Assembly: GCA_036562385.1 (NCBI GenBank)
Contig: DATCKG010000014.1
Location: forward strand, 1 to 64,000
Direction: 5' to 3'
DNA length: 64,000 bases
Source: DATCKG01 sp036562385
Lineage (GTDB): Bacteria; Bacillota; Sulfobacillia; Symbiobacteriales; Symbiobacteriaceae
Part shown: positions 1 to 8,885 of the stretch, piece after piece
Position numbering within the stretch: position 1 is the first letter of the stretch
Layout: each line of letters begins with the position of its first letter
Translations under genes and position numbers: made by a program
Notes under the pieces: model-generated
The model's database searches: none
The model's input: only the letters and a program-made list of their open reading frames with translations
What the model was told of the DNA's origin: nothing

Positions 1-374
1 CTTTTTCCGCTGGGCCTCCTCCCGCTCCCGGTCCAGCTCTTCCTTGGTGCAGTAGCACTTGTAGACGTAGCCGTCCTGGAGCAGCTGCTCGGCGTACTTG
101 CGGTACAGATCCAGCCGGGCCATCTGCCGGTAGGGACCGTAGGGCCCGCCGATGTCCGGCCCCTCGTCCCAGGTGATGCCCAGCCACTTCAGATCCTCGT
201 AGATCACCTGCTCCCACTCGGGCTTGGAGCGTGCCTGGTCGGTATCCTCAAACCGGAGGATGAACTTGCCGCCCTCTTTCCGGGCCCACAGCCAGTTGAA
301 CAGGGCGGTGTGGACGTTGCCCACGTGGATCGGTCCCGTGGGGCTCGGCGCGATCCGTACACGAATGCTCATCG
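1..374 (-). CDS. gltX: Glutamyl-tRNA synthetase, N-terminal part (cut by window edge)
   Basis: This gene charges tRNA-Glu, and in organisms that use the indirect route also tRNA-Gln, in the cytoplasm. Reading leftward from the ATG, the first residues are MSIRVRIAPSPTGPIHVGN. That is the class I synthetase N-terminus with the HIGH-type motif (HVGN) in a Rossmann fold, followed by the RFEDTD segment typical of GluRS. Only about 124 codons are inside the window; the anticodon-binding half lies beyond the left edge. A GGAAGGGG ribosome binding site sits 8 bases before the ATG. A T-box leader lies directly upstream, so expression should respond to uncharged tRNA-Glu. Confidence 0.95.
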
Positions 375-404
375 GCTTGTCCCCTTCCACGTCAAAATCC
401 CCTG

Positions 405-650
405 CATACAAACACCCCCCGTCCGGTTAGGGACGGGGGGTTCTTCCCGCGGTACCACCCTACTTAGGCCCGTGGCCTCACTCACATCCCGGTAACGGGG
501 GAATCCGTCCGGACCTACTTACCGTTCAGCCCGGAAGCTCCAGGGCCTCTTCGGCGGCTGGGGGCGCCGGGTTGCACCAACCCCCGGCTCGCTGCGGCTC
601 CACCGGCTCCGCCTACTCATCCCTTTCATCGCCTGTCTATCCGATTGCAT
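405..650 (-). promoter_or_regulatory. T-box leader of gltX (probable Glu specifier)
   Basis: On the minus strand the antiterminator motif AGGGTGGTACCGCGG (461 down to 447) is followed by a terminator with a stem of 415-424 and 431-440. Upstream is the Stem I region, with AGCGAGCCGGGGGTTGGTG and the matching AACCCGG. A GAG triplet at 549-547, in the context GAA-GAG-G, is the best candidate specifier and would match tRNA-Glu. The run of T after the terminator is weak (TGTTTG). Uncharged tRNA-Glu binding should favour read-through into gltX. Confidence 0.9.
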
Positions 651-655
651 CCAGC

Positions 656-684
656 ATTGTACCCTTCGGCACCGCCTAAATCAA
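656..684 (-). promoter_or_regulatory. Promoter of the gltX T-box transcript
   Basis: On the minus strand TTGATT is followed after 17 bases by TACAAT, a good vegetative sigma-A type promoter. It overlaps the stop codon of bofA and would start transcription at the head of the T-box leader. Confidence 0.6.
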
Positions 685-950
685 CCCAGGACCCAGCAGA
701 TCACCCCCAGGCCCGCCAGGCCGGGCAGCCCCAGGACCCCCACCAGGAAGGCGGAGGCCGGGTTGATCCCCACATGCAGGCCCCACGGCGCGCCCAGCAG
801 GTTGAAAAGCCACAGGATGAGGCCTCCGAACACGGACCGGATAGCCAGCTGGAGGAGAAAAAGCAGGGGCCTGCTCAAAACCCTCAGCAGCACCGCGAGC
901 ATAAGAAGGCCTCCTGCGTAGGCAAGCCCCTCCGCCGGGCTCACATCCAC
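681..950 (-). CDS. bofA: Pro-sigma-K processing inhibitor BofA
   Basis: BofA is a small membrane protein of the mother cell that restrains the SpoIVFB protease which activates sigma-K during sporulation. The 89-residue product starts at a GTG and has two hydrophobic stretches and the family's C-terminal part (NLLGAPWGLHVGINPASAF, then a Gly/Leu-rich tail). The GTG lies inside the end of the upstream yaaL gene, so the two are translationally coupled; a second GTG two codons later (944) is an alternative start. The order recR-yaaL-bofA is the same as in B. subtilis. It is direct evidence that the host belongs to a spore-forming lineage. Confidence 0.85.
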   Translation of the reverse strand: MDVSPAEGLAYAGGLLMLAVLLRVLSRPLLFLLQLAIRSVFGGLILWLFNLLGAPWGLHVGINPASAFLVGVLGLPGLAGLGVICWVLG

Positions 951-1222
951 GGCGCATCCCCCTTCCGGCCCATCTGCTGCCGCCGGCGCCGCACCAGGTT
1001 CAGCAGGTAGATATATTTGCGCTGGGCCGCCTCCAGGTGGAAAATGGCGTGATCCACCAGTTCGGGTTCGCTTACCATCTGAAAGTGCGCTTTGGCCGCC
1101 TGCCACTCCCGGTGGGCTGCCGCCACCTGCTCCACCAGTTCCTGCTCTTCCTTGCGGTCCGGCTCCTCGGTACGTCCGGTCAGCCGGCTGACAAGCTGCT
1201 GCCAAAGACTGGCCAGGTTCAT
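941..1222 (-). CDS. yaaL: YaaL family protein (DUF2508)
   Basis: This is a 93-residue, charged, mostly helical protein of unknown function that sits between recR and bofA in many spore formers. The central segment (AHREWQAAKAHFQMVSEPEL, then VDHAIFHLEAAQRKY) matches the DUF2508 pattern. I chose the ATG at 1222 because the AAGGGGG ribosome binding site is 6 bases away; an ATG two codons upstream directly abuts that site. The gene ends inside the start of bofA. No enzymatic motif is visible. Confidence 0.8.
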   Translation of the reverse strand: MNLASLWQQLVSRLTGRTEEPDRKEEQELVEQVAAAHREWQAAKAHFQMVSEPELVDHAIFHLEAAQRKYIYLLNLVRRRRQQMGRKGDAPWM

Positions 1223-1326
1223 GGTCATCCCCCTTGCGGCAGGGTATGTCCTGCCGCCCGCCTGTATGACTGGCAACAGTCTTGACCGGCAGCGATCCGG
1301 CTAGACCGGCCGGAACCGGCGGCCCG

Positions 1327-1923
1327 CTAGATCTCCTGGCGCCCTTCCAGGGCCTTGGCCAGGGTCACCTCGTCGGCGTACTCCAGGTCGCCGCCCACGG
1401 GCAGTCCCCGGGCGATCCGGGTCACCTTGATCCCCATGGGCTTGATGTACCGGGCCAGGTACATGGCGGTGGCCTCCCCCTCGGTGTTGGGGTTGGTGCA
1501 CAAAATGACCTCCTGCACCGTGCCGCTGCCCAGCCGGCTCATCAGTTCCTTGACCCGGATGTCCTCGACGCCGATGCCTTCCATGGGGTTCAGCGCCCCG
1601 TGCAGGACGTGGTAAAGGCCCTTATACTCCCGGGTCCGCTCCATGGCCACCACATCCCGGGGCTCCTGCACCACGCAGATGGTGCTGTGGTCCCTGCTCT
1701 CATCGCGGCAGATGGCGCAAGGGTCCTGATCGGTCAGGTTGCAGCAGACCGAGCAGTAGCGGACCTTCTCCCGGGCCTCCACGATGGCCGCGGCCAGCCG
1801 CCGGACCAGTTCCTTGTCCATGTGCAGCAGGTGAAAGGCCAGCCGCTGGGCCGTCTTGGGCCCGATCCCCGGCAGCCGGGTCAGTTCCTCGATTAAACGG
1901 GCAATCGGCTCTGCATAGTACAT
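1327..1923 (-). CDS. recR: Recombination mediator RecR
   Basis: RecR works with RecF and RecO to load RecA onto SSB-coated gaps during DNA repair. The 198-residue product has the family's usual length and parts: an N-terminal helix-hairpin-helix (TRLPGIGPKTAQRLAFHLL), a four-cysteine zinc finger (CSVC and CAIC, about residues 57-72), and a Toprim domain with the EPRDVVAMERT and NPNTEGEATAMYL segments. An AGGAGAC ribosome binding site precedes the ATG. The gene is third in dnaX-ybaB-recR, a conserved bacterial operon, and recF is also in this window. Confidence 0.97.
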   Translation of the reverse strand: MYYAEPIARLIEELTRLPGIGPKTAQRLAFHLLHMDKELVRRLAAAIVEAREKVRYCSVCCNLTDQDPCAICRDESRDHSTICVVQEPRDVVAMERTREYKGLYHVLHGALNPMEGIGVEDIRVKELMSRLGSGTVQEVILCTNPNTEGEATAMYLARYIKPMGIKVTRIARGLPVGGDLEYADEVTLAKALEGRQEI

Positions 1924-1946
1924 CGCGCAACGTCTCCTCGGGATAA

Positions 1947-1976
1947 GGGGCCCCTCGCGGTGAAGCGAAGGGCCCC
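1947..1976. other. Strong hairpin between ybaB and recR
   Basis: A 12-base-pair stem (GGGGCCC plus CTCGC pairing with GCGAA plus GGGCCCC, one wobble) has a 6-base loop. It has no T-run on either strand, so it is not a clear terminator. In an otherwise tight operon it could be a processing site or partial attenuator that sets the recR/ybaB ratio. Confidence 0.5.
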
Positions 1977-1987
1977 GTCATCTTCGT

Positions 1988-2317
1988 TCAGAACAGGCCG
2001 GGGATTTTGGGCAGCCCGGTGGGCATGACCTTTTTCATCTCGGCCTCCACCATCTCCTCGGCCTTCTTCATCCCGTCGCTGATGGCCGCAAGGATCAGAT
2101 CCTGCAGCATCTCCACATCCTCAGGATCCACCACTTCCGGCGAGATGCTCAGGCCCGTCACACGCCGGTCTCCGGTCACCGTCACCTTGACGGCGCCGCC
2201 GCCTGCGGTGCCCTCCACGGTCTTCTGGGCCAGTTCCTCCTGCATCTTGGCCACCTGGGCCTGCATCTTCTGAACCTGGCGCATGAGCTGCTGCATGTTT
2301 CCGCCACCCGGGAACAT
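1988..2317 (-). CDS. YbaB/EbfC family nucleoid-associated protein
   Basis: This is a small DNA-binding protein, dimeric in known homologues, encoded with dnaX and recR in most bacteria. The 109-residue product has a Met/Gln-rich helix (NMQQLMRQVQKMQAQVAKMQ), the VEGTAGGGAVKVTVTGD strand region and a C-terminal helix ending in LPKIPGLF. I chose the ATG that overlaps the dnaX stop (TGATG) because a GGAGGAGGG site lies just upstream; an earlier in-frame ATG lies at that site itself. The overlap suggests translational coupling to dnaX. Confidence 0.93.
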   Translation of the reverse strand: MFPGGGNMQQLMRQVQKMQAQVAKMQEELAQKTVEGTAGGGAVKVTVTGDRRVTGLSISPEVVDPEDVEMLQDLILAAISDGMKKAEEMVEAEMKKVMPTGLPKIPGLF

Positions 2318-3999
2318 CAGGAGCCCTCCTCCTTCCATTCATGGACCAGTTCCTTGGGGAAAACCCGCTGGGCCGCCTCCAGCAGACTCCCCCGGGACGG
2401 GGGCTCCGCCGCAGGCGGTGCCGCCTGCTCCGGCGCCTTGGCCAGGGGATCGTCAGGCCCCACGGGCACCACTTCCAGGCCGGCAAAGCCGATGTCGGCC
2501 AGCGCGGTTTCGATGGCCCGCTTGTCGTGCGGGCGCTTAAGCAGCCCGGCGAAGACGGCGTTGGGGGCGATCAGAATCAGCCGCCGGCCAGAGAGCGTCC
2601 CCACCTCCGCCTGGGTCAGCAAGGGCACGGTGCTGGGGCGAAGCTGCCGGACCCGCTCCAGCACCTCGGCCCACCGGGCCTTGAGGGCCGCGGCGCCGCC
2701 CTGGGCGCCGGGGGAGCTCGCCGCCCCTCCGGCCGTGCCGGCAGGCGGCGCCGCCTGCCCGGCGGCCGTGGCAGACGGCCCGGGCTGCTCTGAAGCCGCG
2801 GCGGAAGGCGGTGCTTCCGCCTCCGCCGGGCCCCGGGCGCCGCCCCGGGGTCGAGGCGCCGCCTCCCGTGCCGAAGCGGCAGGCGCCGGTCTCGCCTCCG
2901 CCGCCTCCCCGGCAAACAGTCCCGCCAGCCGGATCAGGGCCACCTCCACCAGGAGCCTGGGGGAGGTGGTAAAGCGCAGATCGGTCTCAAGCTGCGCCAG
3001 CAGCTTGATGGCATCCAGGATCTGCTCCCGGCCAAATTCCCGGGCCGGCTCCCGCAGCTTCTCCAAGGCATGGGCCGGCAGGTCTAAGGCCGCGCCCCGG
3101 CTGTCCACCTGCAGAAGCAGCAGATCTCTCAGGTGCGTCATGTAATCCCGCACGAACTGCTTGAGGTCCTTGCCCTGCCGGATCAGCTCGTCCAACAGCA
3201 GCAGGGCCTCCCCCGCACCGCCTGCGGCCAGCCGCCGGTCCAGTTCCAGAAACTGCTCCAGCGGCGCGGACCCCAGCACGTGCAGGGTATCCTCCAGGGT
3301 AATGCGGCCGTCCTCCGCATACGCCATCACCTGATCCAGCAGCGACAGGGCATCCCGCATGCCCCCCTCCGCGTGGCGGGCGATGGCGGTGAGCGCATCC
3401 GCCGCGGCCTCCACGCCGCAGGCCTTACAGACCTGCTCAAGCCGCTGCAGGATCTCCGCCGCGGAGAGCCGGTGGTAGTCGAAGCACTGGCAACGGGAGA
3501 GGATCGTCACCGGCAGCTTGTGCTTTTCGGTGGTGGCCAGGATGAACATGGCATGCCCCGGCGGCTCCTCCAGCGTCTTTAAAAGCGCGTTGAAGGCCGG
3601 CTCCGAGAGCATGTGCACCTCGTCGATGATGTACACCTTCCGCCGGAGCTCGGCGGGCGCGTACTTGACCTTGTCCCGCAGGTCCCGGATCTCGTCGATG
3701 CCCCGGTTGGAGGCGGCATCGATCTCGATCACGTCCATGCTCTCCCCGGACATGATGCTCCGGCACGCCGGGCACGCGTTGCACGGCTCGCCGTCCTGCA
3801 GGTTCAAGCAGTTGACCGCCTTGGCCAGGATCCGGGCCACGGTGGTCTTGCCGGTGCCCCGGGGTCCTGCCAGCAGGTAGGCGTGGTGAATGCGGTTGTG
3901 GATGAGCGCGTTGCGCAAGGTGCGGGTGATGTGCTCCTGCCCCACCACATCGGCAAAGCGCTGGGGTCGAAACTCCCGATACAGGGCAACGTGCGGCAC
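2317..3999 (-). CDS. dnaX: DNA polymerase III subunits gamma and tau
   Basis: DnaX is the motor subunit of the clamp loader and, as tau, ties the polymerases together at the fork. The 560-residue product begins at a GTG with a GGGAGAG site 7 bases upstream, giving the typical start PHVALYREFRPQRFADVVGQ. It has Walker A (GPRGTGKTT, about residue 45), the zinc-binding module (CNACPAC), the DEVH Walker B and the TLEEPP and SRCQ sensor segments. A long Ala/Pro/Gly linker (about 390-455) separates the ATPase from the C-terminal tau-type domain. I did not see an obvious slippery heptamer for programmed frameshifting. It follows tadA by 19 bases. Confidence 0.97.
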   Translation of the reverse strand: MPHVALYREFRPQRFADVVGQEHITRTLRNALIHNRIHHAYLLAGPRGTGKTTVARILAKAVNCLNLQDGEPCNACPACRSIMSGESMDVIEIDAASNRGIDEIRDLRDKVKYAPAELRRKVYIIDEVHMLSEPAFNALLKTLEEPPGHAMFILATTEKHKLPVTILSRCQCFDYHRLSAAEILQRLEQVCKACGVEAAADALTAIARHAEGGMRDALSLLDQVMAYAEDGRITLEDTLHVLGSAPLEQFLELDRRLAAGGAGEALLLLDELIRQGKDLKQFVRDYMTHLRDLLLLQVDSRGAALDLPAHALEKLREPAREFGREQILDAIKLLAQLETDLRFTTSPRLLVEVALIRLAGLFAGEAAEARPAPAASAREAAPRPRGGARGPAEAEAPPSAAASEQPGPSATAAGQAAPPAGTAGGAASSPGAQGGAAALKARWAEVLERVRQLRPSTVPLLTQAEVGTLSGRRLILIAPNAVFAGLLKRPHDKRAIETALADIGFAGLEVVPVGPDDPLAKAPEQAAPPAAEPPSRGSLLEAAQRVFPKELVHEWKEEGS

Positions 4000-4018
4000 A
4001 CGGCATCTCTCCCGCCTG

Positions 4019-4504
4019 TTATTCCCTCTCCGGGGGCGCGCTACTCTCCGCCGCCGGCTTGCGGCGGGCACGGAAGAAGCGCTTCATGAGCGCCCCGCAC
4101 TCCTCCGCCAGCACGCCGCCGGTCACCGCCAGCCGGTGATTGAGACCAGGATTCTGCACCACCGAAAGCAGCGACAGATCGGCCCAGGCCTTGGGATCCG
4201 GCGCGCCGTAGACCAGGTGACTGATTCGGCTCTGGACCAGGGCGCCGGCGCACATGGGGCACGGCTCTATGGTGACATAAAGGGTGCACCCCGTCAGGCG
4301 CCAGCCCCCCAGCCGCTGCCCGGCCTGCCGGATGGCCAGGATCTCCGCGTGGGCTGTCGCGTCGTGGGTAGACTCCCGCAGGTTGTGGGCGCGGCTGATG
4401 ATCTCCCCGTCCCGGACCACCACCGCGCCGATGGGCACCTCACCGAGGGCGAAGGCCTTCTCTGCCTCCGCCAGGGCTTCCCGCATGAAGTCTTCGTGTT
4501 CCAT
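4019..4504 (-). CDS. tadA: tRNA adenosine-34 deaminase TadA
   Basis: TadA converts the wobble adenosine of tRNA-Arg(ACG) to inosine. The 161-residue product has the cytidine/deoxycytidylate deaminase zinc site: the HAE motif (TAHAEILAI, where His binds zinc and Glu is the proton shuttle) and PCPMCAGAL with the two zinc cysteines. I chose the ATG giving MEHEDFMREAL, the normal family N-terminus; the open frame runs further upstream only because it crosses the tRNA-Ser gene. It lies just upstream of dnaX, as in B. subtilis. No SRP RNA gene fits in the 19-base gap. Confidence 0.95.
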   Translation of the reverse strand: MEHEDFMREALAEAEKAFALGEVPIGAVVVRDGEIISRAHNLRESTHDATAHAEILAIRQAGQRLGGWRLTGCTLYVTIEPCPMCAGALVQSRISHLVYGAPDPKAWADLSLLSVVQNPGLNHRLAVTGGVLAEECGALMKRFFRARRKPAAESSAPPERE

Positions 4505-4584
4505 AGCGAGACCATCGTAGCATTTCCGGAAGGCCCCAGGCAAGCAAAAGGCAGGCTCCGCACGGACGGAGCCTGCCCTGTTTC

Positions 4585-4675
<91 letters not shown>

Positions 4676-4742
4676 CTGCACCGCGAGTTTACACAAGCCA
4701 AGTCGCAGATGCAAGGGGAGGATTATCCAGGCGCGGGCCCAC

Positions 4743-6011
4743 CTACTCCCGGATCACCTCAAGGCCGCCCATGTAGGGGCGCAGCGCCTCCGGCACGGTG
4801 ATGGAGCCGTCCTCATTCTGGTAATTCTCCATGACCGCGGCCAGGGTCCGGCCCACCGCCAGCCCGGAGCCGTTGAGCGTGTGGACGAACTCCAGCTTGC
4901 CGGTTTCCGTCCGGTACCGGATGTTGGCCCGCCGGGCCTGGAAGTCGGACATGTTGGAGCAGCTGGAGATCTCCACGTACTTGCCGTAGCTCGGCATCCA
5001 GACCTCCACGTCGTACTTCTTGTACTGGCCGAAACCCATGTCGCCGGTGCACATCAGCATGCGCCGGTAGGGCAGGTTCAGCTTCTCCAGGATCTGCTCG
5101 GCGCTGCGGGTGATCTCCTCCAGGGCCTGGTCGCTCTGATCCGGCCGGGTAAACTGGATCATCTCCACCTTCTCGAAGTAGTGTTGCCGGATCAGCCCCC
5201 GGGTGTCCCGTCCCGCCGCGCCGGCCTCGGACCGGAAGCAGCCGCTGTAGCCCACGTATTTTAGCGGCAGCAGGCTGGCATCCAGGATCTCATCCCGGTG
5301 CATGTTGATCAGCGGCACCTCGGCGGTGGAGCTGAGGTGGTAGTCGGTCCCCGCCAGGGAGAAGACGTCTTCCTTGAACTTCGGGAACTGGCCGCTGCCG
5401 TAGTAACTTGCGGTGTTGACGATCACCGGCGGCAGGACCTCCCGGTAGCCGTTGGCCAGGTGATGGTCGATGAAGAAGGTGACCAGGGCCCGGTGCATGC
5501 GGGCCAGGCCCCCCTTGATGAAGCTGAACCGGGACCCGGTGACCTTCGCCGCCCGCTCAAAGTCCAGGCCGTCCATCGCGACCCCCAGCTCCCAGTGGGG
5601 CTTGGGCGGGAAGGGAAACTCCCTGGGGGTGCCCCAGCGGTGCACCTCCACGTTGTCGTTTTCATCCTTGCCCACCGGGACGTCGGGGCTGGGGATGTTG
5701 GGGAGGGTGTACAGCAGCGCCTGCAGCTCCTCCTCCACCTTCCGGACGTGATCGTCCATCTCCTTGATCCGGTCGGCGATGGTGCCCATCTCCGCGATGA
5801 TGCCGCTGACGTCCTGCCCCTGCCGCTTCAGGATCCCCACCTGCTTGGAGACCTCGTTGCGGCGGGCCTTGAGCCGCTCCACCTCGGCCAGCGTCCGACG
5901 CCGCTCCTGGTCCAGTTCCAGAATCCGGTCCAGGTCCACCGACACGCCCTTTTTCACCAGGGCGTCCCGGACCAGATCCGGGTTGTTCCGAATCAGTTTC
6001 ATGTCGAGCAT
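4743..6011 (-). CDS. serS: Seryl-tRNA synthetase
   Basis: SerRS charges tRNA-Ser with serine in the cytoplasm. The 422-residue product has the long antiparallel coiled-coil arm at residues about 25-105, which grips the tRNA-Ser variable arm. The class II catalytic core follows, with motif 2 (GCFRSEAGAAGRDTRGLIRQ then HYFEKVE) and motif 3 (NGSGLAVGRTLAAVMENYQ). A GGAGGG site precedes the ATG, giving MLDMKLIRN. The next gene downstream is tRNA-Ser(TGA), and the upstream block makes serine, so the neighbourhood is serine-centred. Only 5 bases separate it from mtnA. Confidence 0.97.
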   Translation of the reverse strand: MLDMKLIRNNPDLVRDALVKKGVSVDLDRILELDQERRRTLAEVERLKARRNEVSKQVGILKRQGQDVSGIIAEMGTIADRIKEMDDHVRKVEEELQALLYTLPNIPSPDVPVGKDENDNVEVHRWGTPREFPFPPKPHWELGVAMDGLDFERAAKVTGSRFSFIKGGLARMHRALVTFFIDHHLANGYREVLPPVIVNTASYYGSGQFPKFKEDVFSLAGTDYHLSSTAEVPLINMHRDEILDASLLPLKYVGYSGCFRSEAGAAGRDTRGLIRQHYFEKVEMIQFTRPDQSDQALEEITRSAEQILEKLNLPYRRMLMCTGDMGFGQYKKYDVEVWMPSYGKYVEISSCSNMSDFQARRANIRYRTETGKLEFVHTLNGSGLAVGRTLAAVMENYQNEDGSITVPEALRPYMGGLEVIRE

Positions 6012-6016
6012 CGTGG

Positions 6017-7054
6017 TTACCCTCCTCGGAGTACTCGCTGCAGGTTCACCTGGAAGGGCGGATAGACGATACCCGCCTCCGTGACGATGCCGGTCACGTA
6101 CTTGGCCGGCGTGATGTCAAAGGCAGGGTTAGCCACGCCGATCCCTTCCGGGGCGATGCGGATTCCCCCGATCTGAGTAACCTCGTCGTGGTTGCGCTCC
6201 TCAATCTCGATCTCATCGCCGGAGGAGATCGTCAGGTCGACCGTGCTGGTGGGCGCTGCTACGTAAAAGGGAATGCCGTGCTCCCTGGCCAGGACGGCGA
6301 TCCCGTACGTGCCGATCTTGTTGGCGGTGTCGCCGTTGGCGGCGATGCGGTCGGCCCCCACGAAGCAGATCTGGATCTTCCCCAGCCGCATCATGTGGGC
6401 GGCCATGTTGTCCGTGATCAGCGTGGCGGGTATGCCGTACTGCATGCACTCCCAGGCAGTCAGGCGGGCGCCCTGGAGCACGGGGCGGGTCTCGTCGATG
6501 TAGACGTGGATGCGCTTGCCCCGCTCGTGGGCCAACCGGATGATCCCCAGGGCCGTGCCCCAGTCCACGGTGGCCAACGAACCGGTGTTGCAGTGGGTCA
6601 GGATCCCTGCCCCGTCCGGGATCAGGGGTTCCCCCCACTCGGCGATCCGCCGGTTGATCGCCACGTCCTCATCGGCCATCTGCTGGGCAAACTGCAAGAG
6701 GGCGTCCGCCACCTCCGGGAGCGGCCGGCCCTTCAGGGAGGCAGCGTAGCGGCTGATCCGCTCGATGGCCCAGAAGAGGTTCACGGCGGTGGGCCTGGTG
6801 GCCCGCAGCTCCGCTGCGGCCTCCTCCAGGCCCCGCCAGAACGCCTCCTCCGACTGCCCCTGCAGGGTCCGGGCCGCGAGGGCATAGCCGCCGGCGGCGG
6901 CCACCCCGATGGCCGGGGCGCCCCGGACCGCGAGGCTGCGGATCGCCTCCGCCACTTCCCGGTGGTTCCGGCACTCCAGCACCACCAGCTCGGCCGGCAG
7001 GCGGCGCTGGTCGATCAACCGCACGACTCCTCCGGTCAGTTCCACCGTTCGCAT
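6017..7054 (-). CDS. mtnA: S-methyl-5-thioribose-1-phosphate isomerase
   Basis: MtnA converts methylthioribose-1-phosphate to methylthioribulose-1-phosphate in the methionine salvage pathway. It belongs to the eIF2B-alpha-like sugar-phosphate isomerase fold. The 345-residue product shows the RGAPAIGVAAAGGYALA substrate loop, the catalytic cysteine in THCNTGSLAT and the catalytic aspartate in GADRIAANGDTANKIGT. The pairing with serS and serA is not an obvious pathway link. A 140-base gap separates it from serA with no riboswitch that I recognise; a GGAACCGGCA string occurs twice in that gap (once as AAGGAACCGGCA). Confidence 0.95.
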   Translation of the reverse strand: MRTVELTGGVVRLIDQRRLPAELVVLECRNHREVAEAIRSLAVRGAPAIGVAAAGGYALAARTLQGQSEEAFWRGLEEAAAELRATRPTAVNLFWAIERISRYAASLKGRPLPEVADALLQFAQQMADEDVAINRRIAEWGEPLIPDGAGILTHCNTGSLATVDWGTALGIIRLAHERGKRIHVYIDETRPVLQGARLTAWECMQYGIPATLITDNMAAHMMRLGKIQICFVGADRIAANGDTANKIGTYGIAVLAREHGIPFYVAAPTSTVDLTISSGDEIEIEERNHDEVTQIGGIRIAPEGIGVANPAFDITPAKYVTGIVTEAGIVYPPFQVNLQRVLRGG

Positions 7055-7194
7055 GGCAGGGACTCCCTTCCTGTCAGACTGCTGCTGGAACCTTGTTCCT
7101 GCTCGCTATCCTGTCCCGGATGGAAGCGGAGCATGCCGGTTCCCTGCAGGCCGACGTTCGAGGTTCGCCACCCGGTCTGCCGGTTCCTTCCTGC

Positions 7195-8847
7195 TTAAGC
7201 ATTTTCGCCGTAAGGCAAGGTCACCGCCCGGGTCTCGATGACGCCGGTGACCGCCCTAAGCTCCTCCAGGACCTCCTCGGGCACCGGCTCATCCACCTGC
7301 ATCACCATGATGGCCTCGCCACGAGGCTCGGACCGGCCCAGGTGCATGCCGGCGATGTTGATGTTGTGCTGGCCGAGCACCGTGCCGAACTTGCCGATCA
7401 TGCCGGGCTGGTCGGTGTGACGGCTGACCAGCATGTAGCGGGTCGGCGTCAGGTCAAAGTGCAGGCCGTTGACGGCGATAAACCGCATGCCGCCGTCCCG
7501 GCGCAGCATGCCGGCGGCCCAGTGCGAACCCTGCGGACCGCTGATCCGCACCGTGATCACCGTGGCGCTGGGATCCAGGGTGCCCGCGGCGGTGTGGCGC
7601 CCGTTCGGGTTGCCGTACTCGGCAATGGGCGGATGATACAGCGACTTGCTCTCCCGGACGGAGATGCCCCGCCGCCGGGCGATGGCCGGCGCGTTGATGT
7701 AGTTCACATGGTCGTTCACCATGCAGGAGAGGAAGCCCTTGAGCACCGTGTTGGTAAGCAGCGCCGTGGGCTGCTTGGCAATCTCGCCGGTGTAGCTGAC
7801 CTCGATCTGCTCGTAGCTGCCCACGAAGGCCTGGGCCAGGAAGGAGCCCAGGGACTCCGCCAGAGGCAGGTGCTGCACCAGAAGCTCCGTCTGGTCCCGG
7901 GGCACCTGCGGGAGGTTGACCGCCTCGGGCACCAGCTCGCCCCGGAGCACCCGGAGGACATACTCGGCGATCAGCCGGCCGTTGGCCTCCTGGGCCTCGG
8001 TGGTGGAGGCGGACAGGTGCGGCGTCACCACCACGTTGGGCAGGGTAAACAGCGGGCTCGAGGTGCAGGGCTCCTCGCTGAAGACGTCCAGGGCCGCCCC
8101 GGCGATGCGCCCTTCCTTCAGCGCCTCGTACAGGTCCGCCTCATCCACCATGCCGCCCCGGGCGCAGTTGATGATGCGGGCAGTGGGCTTCATCAGGGCC
8201 AGTTCCCGGGCCCGGATCAGCTTCGCGGACTCCTTGGTCTTGGCGGCGTGGATGGTGAGGAAGTCCACCTGCGGCAGCAGATCATGCAGCTTCTCCACCA
8301 TGGTGACGCCGATCTGCTCGGCGCGGCTGGGCGAGACGTAGGGGTCGTAAGCCAGCACCTTCATGCCGAAGGCCTTGGCCCGGATGGCCACCTCGGTGCC
8401 GATCCGGCCCAGGCCGATGATGCCCAGCACCTTGCCGCGCAGCTCGGTGCCCACGAAGGTCTTCCGGTCCCACCGGCCCTCCCGGGCCAGGGCATGGTGA
8501 GCCTGGGGAATGTGCCGGGCCAGGGCAATCATCATGCCGATGGCGTGCTCCGCGGTGGAGATGGTGTTGGCGCCGGGGACGTTCACCACCACGATGCCCC
8601 GCTCGGTGGCGGCCTCCACGTCAATATTGTCGACGCCGACGCCGGCCCGGCCCACGACCTTCAGGCGCTTCCCCCGCTCCAGGACCTCCGCGGTGACCCG
8701 GCTTTCGGAGCGGACGATCAGCGCGTCATACTCGCCGATGATCTCCGGAAGCTCCTCCTTGGAAACCTTCCGGACGTCCACCTCGTGCTCGGCTTGAAGG
8801 AGCCGAATGCCCTCCTCGGCAATGGGCTCAGCCACCAGAATCCGCAT
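7195..8847 (-). CDS. serA: D-3-phosphoglycerate dehydrogenase (long, ACT-domain type)
   Basis: SerA catalyses the NAD-dependent first step of serine synthesis from 3-phosphoglycerate. The 550-residue product has the 2-hydroxyacid dehydrogenase core, with VGRAGVGVDNIDV, the NAD loop GLGRIGTEVA, the catalytic Arg in NCARGGMVDE and the His in TPHLSAST. An intervening ASB domain follows, then a C-terminal ACT domain (HTDQPGMIGKFGTVLGQHN) that usually binds serine for feedback control. A GGAGGGGGAG site precedes the ATG. It follows the class V aminotransferase by 38 bases and shares the serine T-box leader. Confidence 0.97.
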   Translation of the reverse strand: MRILVAEPIAEEGIRLLQAEHEVDVRKVSKEELPEIIGEYDALIVRSESRVTAEVLERGKRLKVVGRAGVGVDNIDVEAATERGIVVVNVPGANTISTAEHAIGMMIALARHIPQAHHALAREGRWDRKTFVGTELRGKVLGIIGLGRIGTEVAIRAKAFGMKVLAYDPYVSPSRAEQIGVTMVEKLHDLLPQVDFLTIHAAKTKESAKLIRARELALMKPTARIINCARGGMVDEADLYEALKEGRIAGAALDVFSEEPCTSSPLFTLPNVVVTPHLSASTTEAQEANGRLIAEYVLRVLRGELVPEAVNLPQVPRDQTELLVQHLPLAESLGSFLAQAFVGSYEQIEVSYTGEIAKQPTALLTNTVLKGFLSCMVNDHVNYINAPAIARRRGISVRESKSLYHPPIAEYGNPNGRHTAAGTLDPSATVITVRISGPQGSHWAAGMLRRDGGMRFIAVNGLHFDLTPTRYMLVSRHTDQPGMIGKFGTVLGQHNINIAGMHLGRSEPRGEAIMVMQVDEPVPEEVLEELRAVTGVIETRAVTLPYGENA

Positions 8848-8885
8848 GTTGCTCCCCCTCCGGAATCTCGTCTCGTCTGCTGTCT

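Noticed and set aside
1947..1976. Rho-independent terminator between ybaB and recR.
   Set aside because: The stem is strong but has no T-run on either strand, and the operon is conserved across it; kept only as an unexplained hairpin.
4000..4018. Possible SRP RNA gene between tadA and dnaX, as in Bacillus.
   Set aside because: Only 19 bases separate the genes, so there is no room for it.
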